25,080 nucleotides of DNA from JBAWYM01 sp037143575 (GCA_037143575.1 JBAWYM010000026.1:1-25080); one strand, 5' to 3'; positions 14,624-22,276 are shown, counted from the first letter of the stretch. Translations and numbers: made by a program. Notes: generated from the letters alone by a model not told the origin.

Positions 14624-15160
14624 ATGAAACCCGACCTCATCATTGTTGGCCTCGGAAATCCCGGTAAGCAGTACGAACACACGCGCCATAATGCTGGATT
14701 TCAAGCTGTGAATATTCTCGCCGGGGAAGGGGAATGGGGGATGAAACCCAAGCTGCTTGCGGAAGTGTGTGAAATTGATCTGGGCGGGAAAATCATTCTT
14801 CTCGTTCGTCCGCAGACGTTCATGAACCGCTCCGGTGAGTGCATCGCGAAGATCCTGGGGTTCTACAAACTCAATCCGGCAACGCAACTACTGGTCATGT
14901 GCGATGATATCGATGTGAAGCTTGGAGAAATTCGGTATCGTGCCTCGGGAGGCCCGGGGACGCACAACGGACTTAAATCGATCGTCGAACACATTGGTGA
15001 GGGATTTCCCCGTTTACGCATAGGTTTAGGGACACCCTCCACGGGAACGGATTTGGCTGTCTGGGTTCTCAGTGCGCCTCCACCGGAGGAAGGGAAGATT
15101 CTGGAGGAGGTGATTCAAAAGATCCTGCCTTTGGAGGTGGCGAAGCTCATGAAATCGTAG
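14624..15160 (+). CDS. pth: Peptidyl-tRNA hydrolase (178 aa)
   Basis: Family motifs are complete: GLGNPG (9-14, with N12), TRHNAGF with the catalytic His22, FMNRSG (N68), CDDIDVKLG with Asp94, and the GGPGTHNGLKS loop (H114, N115). It frees tRNA from prematurely released peptidyl-tRNA and is essential in most bacteria. Length is close to the usual 180-195. The last sense codon and the TAG stop lie inside a copy of the palindromic repeat, so the gene's end has probably been reshaped by it. It is convergent with the adhesin gene. Confidence 0.97.
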   Translation: MKPDLIIVGLGNPGKQYEHTRHNAGFQAVNILAGEGEWGMKPKLLAEVCEIDLGGKIILLVRPQTFMNRSGECIAKILGFYKLNPATQLLVMCDDIDVKLGEIRYRASGGPGTHNGLKSIVEHIGEGFPRLRIGLGTPSTGTDLAVWVLSAPPPEEGKILEEVIQKILPLEVAKLMKS

Positions 15161-15178
15161 GACAGGAACGTTCCTGTC
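15155..15178. repeat. Second copy of the pth-flanking palindrome
   Basis: It is identical over 24 bp to 14552-14575 and contains the perfect palindrome GACAGGAACGTTCCTGTC (15161-15178). It overlaps the pth stop codon. Confidence 0.85.
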
Positions 15179-15180
15179 AC

Positions 15181-15218
15181 GTTCGTTAACCGGCGGTTTA
15201 AACCGCCGGTTAATGAAC
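15181..15218. repeat. 38-bp palindrome between convergent pth and adhesin genes
   Basis: The inner 28 bp are a perfect palindrome centred on GGTTTAAACC; GTTC/GAAC extend it after a single mismatched pair. It may stabilise both mRNA 3' ends; no U-tract is present. Confidence 0.85.
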
Positions 15219-15228
15219 TGACGATGAA

Positions 15229-18200
15229 TTAAATTGCGAAGAGGAATTTCTTCCCGAGCAGTCCTCCACCCATCAATCCGAATGATCCGATGAGCGTCCA
15301 GATGGTCAGGGGGAATGTGGCATCGGCGTTCTGTTCCTCCGTGACGCGCTTCTTGGGAGCGACAGGCTGGAGATACTGCTCCTTCTGCACGGGGGCATTC
15401 ATGAATGCCGTGAGCAGCCCCGTCTGGGGGAAGTTCTTGATAATGCGGACATCGGCACTAGCAGAGGCGGACGAACCGTCGATCCGCACGGAGTTGCTGA
15501 CGGTGTACCCCTGCTGGAGGGAGCTATTGAGGCGAACCGTGTAGTGGAGTAATCGCGTGACGTTTCCATTGAGCGTTCCGAGATTCCACTGAATACTGCC
15601 GCCACCGGGCGTTCCACCACCACTGTCTACGACGCTCTGAATATCACTGGCGTTGAATGTGTCCGTGACGTTTACAGGACCGGTGGCGATATCACTCGCG
15701 TTCTTCACGATGACCGTGTAGGAGAGGACGCTTCCTGGTTGTGCTTCTGCCCGGTCTGCCTGCTTTACGATACTGAGACCATTCGTATTGCCGGCGGGAG
15801 GAGGAGGGGCGACGGGTGGAATCGTATCATTGCGGTTATATCGATCGTAGGAGTTGTAGGCGTAATAGTTATTGTTGTCACCATTCACCCGTGCCGACTG
15901 GCTCGACTGTCCGTTGCAACCGTAGACGCTGCTGGAGATCAGCGCGCCCTGGGTGTTGCTCTTCACACGCACTGTGGTCGTGAGAGTCATCGAGCTATTT
16001 GCTCCCAGAGAGAGCCCTGTCCAGCGAACGGTATTCCCTCCGTAGTCATTGGTACCGTTGTTGGACGCATTCTGGAACGTCGTATTGCTGTCGAGCGACT
16101 GCGTGATGGTGAAGTTGGAAAGGACGGTAGAGGAATTATTCGTCACATTCATCGTATATGTCACCAGATCGTTGATATTCAACCAGCTCTGCGGATATTG
16201 GCTCATGGTGATGCCCACATTGCAGGTAGTGCTGGATGATCCGACGGTATCGATATCGGTCACATAGGAGGAACCCACTGTGGCAACGTTCGTAATTACC
16301 GTTCCGTCAGAGAGTCCGCTCGGGACTGTCATAACGACTGTAAGCGGTGAGGACGTCGTCCCTGCAGCCAAGGAAGCGAGTGTCCAAGTCACCTGATTGC
16401 CACTGCGCGTGCCATCGGAATTCACGAAGGTCACATTGCTCGGGAGCACATCCGTCACCACAACATTCGTCGCATTCACCGATGAGGTGTTCGTAACGGT
16501 GATTTGATAGACGAGAACATCACCGATTTGCACAGTCGTTTTGCCATCCGTCTTTGTGATCGTGAAGGTGGGTGTGCCGCTGATGACCTGCTTGTTCTTG
16601 ACGACCAGCACTCCGCACTGGTTTCCGCCGCCGACGTACACCGTTCCACTGGCGGGTGTCACAGAGAGCTGCGTCCATGTTGCGGGGATGACTTCTTGAA
16701 CGTTGTGCCATCCGATAGCCACATTCGCGAAGAGCGCATGACCGGTTGCATCGGTGAGGCCCTGTGTCTGATTATCGACCGTAAAGGTGAACTGGGGAAC
16801 GGGAGTGATCGGAGCACCTGTTGTGGTATACGCTTCCTTGATCACTTCGATACAGCCAACTGTGGGAGTGACAGAAGAGCTCGATGAGCTGCTGCTGGAG
16901 GTAACCGACGAAGAGGAGGAGGTGGAAGAGGTGATAACCTGCCTGTTCTTCACCACGACAACACCACACTGATTACCACCACCAACGAACACCGTTCCAT
17001 TAGAGGGTGTCACGGAGAGCTGCGTCCAGGTTGCAGGAACAACTTCCTGAACTGTATGCCATCCGACGGGAATATTCACGAAGAATGCATGACCGGTTCC
17101 ATCTGTATATCCCTGCGTCTGGCCATTCACCGAGAAGGTAAACTGGGGAACAGGGTTGATCGGTGCACCGGCTGTGTTGTACGCCTCCTTGATCACTTCG
17201 ATGCAGCCAAGTGTGGGTGTGACAGAAGAGCTCGAAGAACTGCTACTTGAGGTGATCGATGAAGTCGAAGAGCTGGAAGAGGTGATGATCTGCTTGTTCT
17301 TGAAGACGACGCGCGCGCACTGGTTACTGCCAACGACCACAGCATTCGTGTGAATACCTGAGAAGACGACGTGATCCACTGTGACCGTTCCTCCTGTGGG
17401 TGTTACGGAGAGCTGCTGCCAGGCGCTTTCAGAAGCTTCTGTTACCGTATGTGATCCAAGTGGAACATACACAAATCGGGCGAGACCTGAGCTGTCATTC
17501 ACATCCTGAGTCTTTCCATCGAGGGTGAAGGTAAATTGGGGGACAGGAGCGAGTACGTTGTTATTGGTGTCGTACGTTTCCTTCACGACATCGATACAGC
17601 CGAGTTGGGGGACAGGACATACGAGGGAAGTCGTTAGCATCACCGGTTGGTTATCGGCCGGGTTGGAATCTGCGAGTGCTCCGTTGACCGTAATCCTCGT
17701 TTGGACATCAGTATTGAGGCACGCCGGGATCGTCGGTGCGACGAAGTTGAGATCAATCTCGATTGGCGCATTCCTGTTTGGTGAGAGTGCTGGGATGGTG
17801 CACGCTAGCTGAGTATTGCTGATACTCACCATGCAGGGACTGTACGATGTCGTCGCATCGAAATCTGTTCCAGCAGGGATCGCTGCCGTCACCGTGACAT
17901 TGGTCGAAGCCGGGCCATTATTCGTCACGAAGATACGGACATGGTTTGTTCCGGGTCGTTCGACGATGGAATCGGCAATCGCGAAGAATGCAATGTCCGC
18001 TGTCTGGGTGGTCGGTCCAGAACACGTCGCATTGCAGTGTCCTGCCGTTCCATTGATTCCATCGCTCTCGTCACAGACTTCACTGCCGAACCGCAGTCCA
18101 TCACCACAGCGTGGTGTGTACGGATTCTCTGGTCCATTGAGATTGCACGTCAGATTCACATTTCCCGGATGGACGATGCCATCTGTGTGACAGGCAGGAT

Positions 18201-20121
18201 CGGCGCAGTCGGAGACACCATTTTGATTATTGTCCGCTGTATCACGACACGTCGGTGTTGTCTGTCCTGAGCACGTCGTATTGCAGTGTCCTGCTGTTCC
18301 ATTGATTCCATCACTTTCATCACAGATTTCACTTCCATATCTCAGTCCGTCTCCGCATCGGGGAGTGTACGGATTCTCCGGACCATTCGGATTGCACGTC
18401 AGATTTACATTTTCGGGATGAATAATTCCATCAAAGTGACAGGCGGGATCAGCACAATCAGCGACGCCATTGTTATTATTATCCACTTGGTCAGCGCAGG
18501 TGCTGGTGGTCTCCACAATCTTTTCGGACATGGCTGTGCGTCCCTGAGCATCTCTGATGGTGAAACGAACCCGGTAAAATTTGGCCTGGTCATTTGCCGT
18601 TGCATTTATCGGCGTGAAAACAAGGCTCTTATTCGTTCCTGATGCCACAGTCTGGACCACGCTGCCGTTTTCGTACGTGACCGTCCAGTCGAAGGAAACG
18701 CTGTGTGCGGTGCCACCATTGAGAAGACTGTTGACTTCCTGTATGTCCTGCTCCGTTACGAAGCCGTTTCCATTGACGTCCATGTATGGCGCGGCGGGGA
18801 TACGATCAGAGGGATTGGGATCACTAAGCTCAATAGGCTGACCACCGATATTATTGATGGCATTGATGATCGTGAGGGAATCTATAGGCGATACCAATCC
18901 ACTATTATTCACATCGGCAATGTGCCCGTTGTTGTTCTGCCAGGGCGAACCGATTGCGGTCACCGTGGTCCCTACGGGAATCAGTGTTGGCACGACGAAG
19001 ATGGCTTTGGGATTGGGGTCACTGAATCCCGTACACGTCGCATTGCAGTGTCCTGCCGTTCCATTCACTCCATCACTCTCGTCACAGACTTCACTGCCGA
19101 ACCGCAGTCCATCACCGCAGCGGGGCGAATACGGATTCTCCGGTCCATTCGGGTTACACGTTAGATTCACATTTCCCGGATGGACGATGCCATCGGTGTG
19201 ACAGGCAGGATCGGCGCAGTCGGCGACACCGTTATTGTTGTTATCTTGCTGATCATTGCAGGTAGAGGTGGTCGGTCCAGAACACGTCGCATTGCAATGC
19301 CCTGCCGTTCCATTGATTCCATCACTCTCGTCACAGACTTCACTGCCGAACCGCAGTCCATCACCACAACGAGGGGAATACGGATTCTCCGGTCCATTCG
19401 GGTTACAGGTTAGATTCACATTTCCCGGATGGACGATGCCATCGGTGTGACAGGCAGGATCGGCGCAGTCGGCGACACCGTTATTGTTGTTATCTTGCTG
19501 ATCATTGCAGGTAGAGGTGCAACTACTTAGAGAAACCTGTACCGTACATTTGTATGCTCCATTGTTATCGAAATAGTCGTTGGATCCGTCTCGTACATAT
19601 CCGTACAATGCGTTTGCTCCCTCTGGAATGAGAATCCCATTATTAAAAGAGCCTATGGGGAATTCGGCAATCAGTCCTGATGTTCCAAAGAATCCGAGTT
19701 TCGAGAACGAAGTATCAGTCGCGCATGAGAGCAGAGCATTCCCATTTTCATTTTGGCAACCATAGGCTTCACTATCAAGGCATGATTGTGAACGAGGAAA
19801 CACACGAGGACATACGTTTCCACTTACAGAATTCAGCGTTACTATGTCCCCTGCAATTAAATTGGATGAAATAAGAATTGGTCCTAAAGAGCATGTATTT
19901 CCGTAATTCGGAGGGGAGTTGAATCCACCGAACATGACTGGGTTCAGTCGTATAATTGTTGCTGTTCCGCCCCCCGGACAAGCATTTTGAGCTAATATGT
20001 TCTGGGCGCCAGCTTCCGGTGCATACGGCTTGATTAATTCACTGATACCCGGTTGAGTGATGAGAACGCAAAGAATCGCGGAAGTGGCGAAGGCTTTCTT
20101 TGCAGTTTGGAGAGCTACCAT
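15229..20121 (-). CDS. Large multidomain adhesin-like surface protein with dockerin-like, SpaA-like and DUF11-like domains (1630 aa)
   Basis: Signal peptide at 1-40 (hydrophobic about 12-24, possible cleavage after AGA). Then an N-terminal domain of unknown type (about 45-200); two 83-residue Cys repeats (205-370); a PKD-like domain (about 371-541) carrying an inserted dockerin-like pair of loops, DVNNSG near 403 and DVNGNG near 449; two more 83-residue repeats (542-707); a DUF11-like domain (about 710-835); three SpaA/prealbumin-like domains with Ser-rich linkers (about 838-945, 967-1062, 1086-1180); two DUF11-like domains (about 1184-1410); an Asn/Tyr-rich linker and Pro stretch; a last DUF11-like domain (about 1448-1560). 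The end has FPQTG (1564-1568), a charged spacer and a final membrane segment (1602-1630). Each 83-aa unit pairs a D-N-N-N-N-G-V-x-D-C-A-D-P-A-C loop with CGDGLRFGSEVCDESDG. Such stacks belong to long surface stalks or adhesins; the ligand is unknown. Confidence 0.88.
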   Translation of the reverse strand: MVALQTAKKAFATSAILCVLITQPGISELIKPYAPEAGAQNILAQNACPGGGTATIIRLNPVMFGGFNSPPNYGNTCSLGPILISSNLIAGDIVTLNSVSGNVCPRVFPRSQSCLDSEAYGCQNENGNALLSCATDTSFSKLGFFGTSGLIAEFPIGSFNNGILIPEGANALYGYVRDGSNDYFDNNGAYKCTVQVSLSSCTSTCNDQQDNNNNGVADCADPACHTDGIVHPGNVNLTCNPNGPENPYSPRCGDGLRFGSEVCDESDGINGTAGHCNATCSGPTTSTCNDQQDNNNNGVADCADPACHTDGIVHPGNVNLTCNPNGPENPYSPRCGDGLRFGSEVCDESDGVNGTAGHCNATCTGFSDPNPKAIFVVPTLIPVGTTVTAIGSPWQNNNGHIADVNNSGLVSPIDSLTIINAINNIGGQPIELSDPNPSDRIPAAPYMDVNGNGFVTEQDIQEVNSLLNGGTAHSVSFDWTVTYENGSVVQTVASGTNKSLVFTPINATANDQAKFYRVRFTIRDAQGRTAMSEKIVETTSTCADQVDNNNNGVADCADPACHFDGIIHPENVNLTCNPNGPENPYTPRCGDGLRYGSEICDESDGINGTAGHCNTTCSGQTTPTCRDTADNNQNGVSDCADPACHTDGIVHPGNVNLTCNLNGPENPYTPRCGDGLRFGSEVCDESDGINGTAGHCNATCSGPTTQTADIAFFAIADSIVERPGTNHVRIFVTNNGPASTNVTVTAAIPAGTDFDATTSYSPCMVSISNTQLACTIPALSPNRNAPIEIDLNFVAPTIPACLNTDVQTRITVNGALADSNPADNQPVMLTTSLVCPVPQLGCIDVVKETYDTNNNVLAPVPQFTFTLDGKTQDVNDSSGLARFVYVPLGSHTVTEASESAWQQLSVTPTGGTVTVDHVVFSGIHTNAVVVGSNQCARVVFKNKQIITSSSSSTSSITSSSSSSSSSVTPTLGCIEVIKEAYNTAGAPINPVPQFTFSVNGQTQGYTDGTGHAFFVNIPVGWHTVQEVVPATWTQLSVTPSNGTVFVGGGNQCGVVVVKNRQVITSSTSSSSSVTSSSSSSSSSVTPTVGCIEVIKEAYTTTGAPITPVPQFTFTVDNQTQGLTDATGHALFANVAIGWHNVQEVIPATWTQLSVTPASGTVYVGGGNQCGVLVVKNKQVISGTPTFTITKTDGKTTVQIGDVLVYQITVTNTSSVNATNVVVTDVLPSNVTFVNSDGTRSGNQVTWTLASLAAGTTSSPLTVVMTVPSGLSDGTVITNVATVGSSYVTDIDTVGSSSTTCNVGITMSQYPQSWLNINDLVTYTMNVTNNSSTVLSNFTITQSLDSNTTFQNASNNGTNDYGGNTVRWTGLSLGANSSMTLTTTVRVKSNTQGALISSSVYGCNGQSSQSARVNGDNNNYYAYNSYDRYNRNDTIPPVAPPPPAGNTNGLSIVKQADRAEAQPGSVLSYTVIVKNASDIATGPVNVTDTFNASDIQSVVDSGGGTPGGGSIQWNLGTLNGNVTRLLHYTVRLNSSLQQGYTVSNSVRIDGSSASASADVRIIKNFPQTGLLTAFMNAPVQKEQYLQPVAPKKRVTEEQNADATFPLTIWTLIGSFGLMGGGLLGKKFLFAI
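18001..18498 (-). repeat. Tandem 249-bp coding repeats, units 3 and 4
   Basis: Two 249-bp units (18250-18498 and 18001-18249) encode 83-aa Cys repeats of the adhesin. They are more diverged from each other (CADQVDNNNNGVADC versus CRDTADNNQNGVSDC) than units 1 and 2. Confidence 0.9.
19012..19509 (-). repeat. Tandem 249-bp coding repeats, units 1 and 2
   Basis: Units 19261-19509 and 19012-19260 are almost identical in DNA; roughly the first 95 codon-strand bases of each show no difference by eye. This points to a recent duplication or gene conversion. Confidence 0.9.
20072..20099. other. Interior of the adhesin signal-peptide coding region (not a promoter)
   Basis: This stretch codes for the hydrophobic core of the adhesin signal peptide. 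It is listed to separate it from the promoter further upstream. Confidence 0.4.
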
Positions 20122-20171
20122 ATGAACATGGGGTAATGGGCTGGCAAGTAGACAGAGAGTAAAAGGAACAG

Positions 20172-20199
20172 ATTGTAGTCTCTATCTTATTAATGTCAA
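20172..20199 (-). promoter_or_regulatory. Adhesin promoter TTGACA-16-TACAAT
   Basis: On the minus strand TTGACA (20194-20199) and TACAAT (20172-20177) are spaced 16 bp, giving an mRNA leader of roughly 44 nt. A second TTGACA at 20214-20219 is a direct repeat 20 bp upstream, about two helical turns, possibly an activator site or an alternative -35. Confidence 0.6.
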
Positions 20200-20369
20200 T
20201 ATATTCGATGATATGTCAAAATCAGCTTAAGGCTCGTATACATTTGAGAAGAATGACTATGAATACTCGAATTAGCATCAATTCTAAATTATCTCATATT
20301 CGGCGAATAGTGGAGTAAATCTTGCATATTGAAATTTGCGTTGAAATCTTAATAAATATTCAGCTCTCC

Positions 20370-20397
20370 TTACTGTAGGCGATATTTGTGATATTGT
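20370..20397 (+). promoter_or_regulatory. Putative tRNA-Gln promoter TTACTG-16-TATTGT
   Basis: The boxes at 20370-20375 and 20392-20397 would start RNA a few bases before the tRNA 5' end at 20408. Confidence 0.35.
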
Positions 20398-20407
20398 TCC
20401 TGTGCGT

Positions 20408-20475
<68 letters not shown>

Positions 20476-20482
<7 letters not shown>

Positions 20483-20526
20483 TCCGTCTCCGCTCCTGCG
20501 GGAGCTACGCCGGGATTGGCTTTTTC
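20476..20526 (+). terminator. Putative terminator of tRNA-Gln
   Basis: AGCCATCC at the tRNA 3' end can pair with GGATTGGCT (one bulge), with an internal hairpin CTCC-tgc-GGGAG, followed by TTTTT. Pairing would compete with the tRNA 3' end. Confidence 0.4.
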
Positions 20527-20580
20527 TATGCACCAGAGAGGATGCCACGGCGTAGTCCGCAGACGAAGCTAGGTGCTTAA

Positions 20581-20588
20581 TACAAAAA
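20581..20588. repeat. Left 8-bp target-site duplication (TACAAAAA)
   Basis: Identical to 21558-21565 on the other side of the IS; 8 bp is the duplication length known for the IS1595 family. Confidence 0.85.
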
Positions 20589-21557
20589 AATGACTCTTAA
20601 GCTAAGGCACAAACATCGATAGAATCGCACTATGACCTACAGGTATCGTAGCATGACGATCATGCAACTTTTCCAGTTCAGCACCGAAGATGCTTGCGAG
20701 GATTATCTCATTCGCATCCGTTGGCCCGAAGGATTGAGTTGCCCGCACTGCCAGAGCAAAGACTTTGGAAAGCGAAAGGGAAAGACTCGGGCCTATCGCT
20801 GCCTTCACTGTCATCGTTTCCTTTCGCCAACGGCAGGAACGATTTTTCATCGAACGCGTACGTCTCTGCAACAATGGTTTATTGCCTTGTTCCTCGTCGC
20901 AACGGATAAGCGTGGTCTTTCGGCGTTGTTCCTCGCTGAGCAGATCGGTGTCAGTTATCCGACGGCGTGGGCCATGATTCAACGCATGCGTCATGCGATG
21001 CTCAAACGAGATCTGCAGTACAAATTATCAGGACATGTGGAAATGGGTGAGATGTTCATCGGAGCGCCAACAGAAGGCAAAAAGCGGGGACGAGGTACGG
21101 AACAAATTCCAGTTCTTGTCGCAGTCTCTTTCTCTCCTGCAAAAGATGGGAAGGAGTACGTAGGATTCGCAAAACTACGGGCAGTGGACACCATCGATGC
21201 CCCAACTATTGTGAAGTTTGCGAATGATGTGGTTGAGAAGGGCAGTACGGTACGCAGCGATGGATACTCGGTGTATCCACCGTTGGAAGACCACGGATTC
21301 ATCCACGATCGTCATCCCGTCGGCAAGCAGAAGGCACATGTGATCCTGCCTCATGTGCATACGTTCATCAGCAACCTTCGTTCATTCGTGATGGGGACAT
21401 ACCATGGTCTCGATGAAACGCATCTGCAGCAATATTTGGATGAGTTTTGTTGGAGATTCAACAGGCGAAAGAGGCATCAGGAGATGTTCGACCGTTTGCT
21501 ATTGGCGTGTCTGGAGAAGGAGGAAACACCCTTTAGCGCCTTAACTTAAGAGTCATT
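20589..21557 (+). mobile_element. Complete IS1595-family insertion sequence (969 bp)
   Basis: The 22-bp terminal inverted repeats at 20589-20610 and 21536-21557 match at 20 of 22 positions, and 8-bp TACAAAAA duplications flank it exactly. One transposase gene fills it and ends inside the right repeat. It sits 106 bp after tRNA-Gln. Intact ends and perfect duplications suggest a recent insertion. Confidence 0.92.
20632..21549 (+). CDS. IS1595-family (ISXO2-like) transposase with first catalytic Asp changed to Gly (305 aa)
   Basis: The N-terminal zinc ribbon has C37-x2-C40 and C57-x2-C60, with the family opening F-x-x-E-x-A-C-x-x-Y-L and RWPEGLSCPHC. A helix-turn-helix-like part (about 93-120) follows, then the ISXO2-like DDE core: RSDGYSVYP (D210), HTFISNLRSFVMGTYHGL, and LDEFCWRFNRR with E271. 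Where the family reads VEVDET the protein has VEMGEM, so the first metal-binding Asp is Gly139 (GGT, one transition from GAT). This should abolish catalysis. The ATG at 20653 (MTIMQLF) is an alternative start closer to the family's usual beginning. Otherwise full length. Confidence 0.93.
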   Translation: MTYRYRSMTIMQLFQFSTEDACEDYLIRIRWPEGLSCPHCQSKDFGKRKGKTRAYRCLHCHRFLSPTAGTIFHRTRTSLQQWFIALFLVATDKRGLSALFLAEQIGVSYPTAWAMIQRMRHAMLKRDLQYKLSGHVEMGEMFIGAPTEGKKRGRGTEQIPVLVAVSFSPAKDGKEYVGFAKLRAVDTIDAPTIVKFANDVVEKGSTVRSDGYSVYPPLEDHGFIHDRHPVGKQKAHVILPHVHTFISNLRSFVMGTYHGLDETHLQQYLDEFCWRFNRRKRHQEMFDRLLLACLEKEETPFSALT

Positions 21558-21565
21558 TACAAAAA
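21558..21565. repeat. Right 8-bp target-site duplication (TACAAAAA)
   Basis: Partner of 20581-20588, directly abutting the right terminal repeat. Confidence 0.85.
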
Positions 21566-21582
21566 ATGGCCCGATGCCGCAG

Positions 21583-21633
21583 CCGAGGACCATGAGCGAG
21601 CGCTCTTGCTCAAGCAATAGCGCGAGTCGAATG
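21583..21633 (-). repeat. Dispersed repeat, copy A (inverted)
   Basis: Read on the minus strand it begins CATTCGACTCGC and ends CTCATGGTCCTCGG with a variable GCTC-rich middle. The same order of words is found on the + strand at 22077-22127, so two copies flank the tRNA-Ala/tRNA-Phe pair in opposite directions. Confidence 0.65.
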
Positions 21634-21706
21634 GTGATATGATACGGAAAAGTTGGAACCGAATTCTGCAAACCATTGAAACCTGTTTGGCTTGCTGCGC
21701 GAAGCG

Positions 21707-21782
21707 TGGTGGAGCTGAGGGGATTCGAACCCCTGATCTCCGCAATGCGAATGCGGCGCTCTACCAACTGAGCTACAGCCCC
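21707..21782 (-). tRNA. tRNA-Ala(CGC)
   Basis: Minus-strand cloverleaf: acceptor GGGGCTG/CAGCTCC with a G3:U70 pair, the universal alanine identity element; anticodon stem CCGCA/TGCGG around TTCGCAT gives anticodon CGC; T arm AGGGG-TTCGAAT-CCCCT. Discriminator A and an encoded CCA. Confidence 0.94.
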
Positions 21783-21860
21783 AAGGAATATTTGGAACAG
21801 GTGACGCAATGAACGGAACGAGGCGCATTCTACGGAAAATCAATAAAAAATCTACTTCTC

Positions 21861-21889
21861 TTCTCATTATTCCAAAGAACTGATACATT
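21861..21889 (+). promoter_or_regulatory. Putative tRNA-Phe promoter TTCTCA-17-TACATT
   Basis: Boxes at 21861-21866 and 21884-21889 would start transcription about 3 nt before the tRNA. Confidence 0.35.
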
Positions 21890-21898
21890 TCTCTTCGT

Positions 21899-21974
21899 GG
21901 CCCGGTAGCTCAGTTGGTAGAGCACTCGCCTGAAGAGCGAGGTGTCACCAGTTCGAACCTGGTCTGGGCCACCA
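21899..21974 (+). tRNA. tRNA-Phe(GAA)
   Basis: Acceptor GGCCCGG/CTGGGCC (one G-U); D arm TAGCTCAGTTGGTAGAGCA; anticodon stem CTCGC/GCGAG around CTGAAGA gives GAA; T arm CCAG-TTCGAAC-CTGG. Encoded CCA at 21972-21974. Confidence 0.95.
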
Positions 21975-22076
21975 TGTATAGTGCCTGCGGCGCACGTGGC
22001 ACAGCCGATGACATAAAAAAAGTAAATCCTCGAATCGCTATACGTGCCGCGTGAAAGCGCAGCGTTCTATACGCGG

Positions 22077-22127
22077 CATTCGACTCGCATCATCGCTATG
22101 CTCAAAATGCTCACTCATGGTCCTCGG
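22077..22127 (+). repeat. Dispersed repeat, copy B
   Basis: CATTCGACTCGC at the left and CTCATGGTCCTCGG at the right match copy A (21583-21633) in inverted orientation; the middle is diverged. Confidence 0.65.
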
Positions 22128-22241
22128 CCCTTTGGGTCTTGGGTCATTTTTCATTTCAAGCGAGGCGAATGATTCTGAGCGAGCCGCAGCGAAGTCGAAC
22201 TGCCTAGGCCTCGACAAAATGTTTCGAGTAAGAAAATTAGA

Positions 22242-22276
22242 CTGACATTCAATGAATGAATTTGGTACTATGTCAG
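22242..22276 (+). promoter_or_regulatory. ATPase promoter CTGACA-18-TACTAT with a 7-bp inverted repeat
   Basis: -35 CTGACA (22242-22247), -10 TACTAT (22266-22271). CTGACAT (22242-22248) and ATGTCAG (22270-22276) form an inverted repeat covering both boxes, which would suit a dimeric repressor. A further CATAAT at 22287-22292 lies 5 nt before the ATG and is an alternative -10. Confidence 0.4.

Larger units (their letters stand above)
20122..20407. other. AT-rich divergent regulatory gap between the adhesin gene and tRNA-Gln
   Basis: 286 bp without a gene. Clearly richer in AT than the rest of the window. It holds promoters for the adhesin (minus) and probably for tRNA-Gln (plus). Confidence 0.6.

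Noticed and set aside
14139..15160. HEPN-like gene plus neighbour as a toxin-antitoxin pair
   Set aside because: The neighbour is the housekeeping gene pth, 98 bp away; no nucleotidyltransferase or small antitoxin is adjacent.
15316..15432. Calling the adhesin a confirmed sortase substrate
   Set aside because: FPQTG is not directly followed by the membrane segment and no sortase is in the window; kept only as a low-interest finding.
18001..19509. Regular repeats considered as a CRISPR array
   Set aside because: The 249-bp units are coding, in one frame, with no spacer structure; no CRISPR array or cas gene is seen in the window.
20122..20407. Small genes in the AT-rich gap before tRNA-Gln
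   Set aside because: No frame with a plausible start and length; good promoter boxes for the flanking genes explain the region.
22014..22020. Run of A after tRNA-Phe as a minus-strand terminator
   Set aside because: On the minus strand the T-run comes before the hairpin, so the order is wrong for a terminator.
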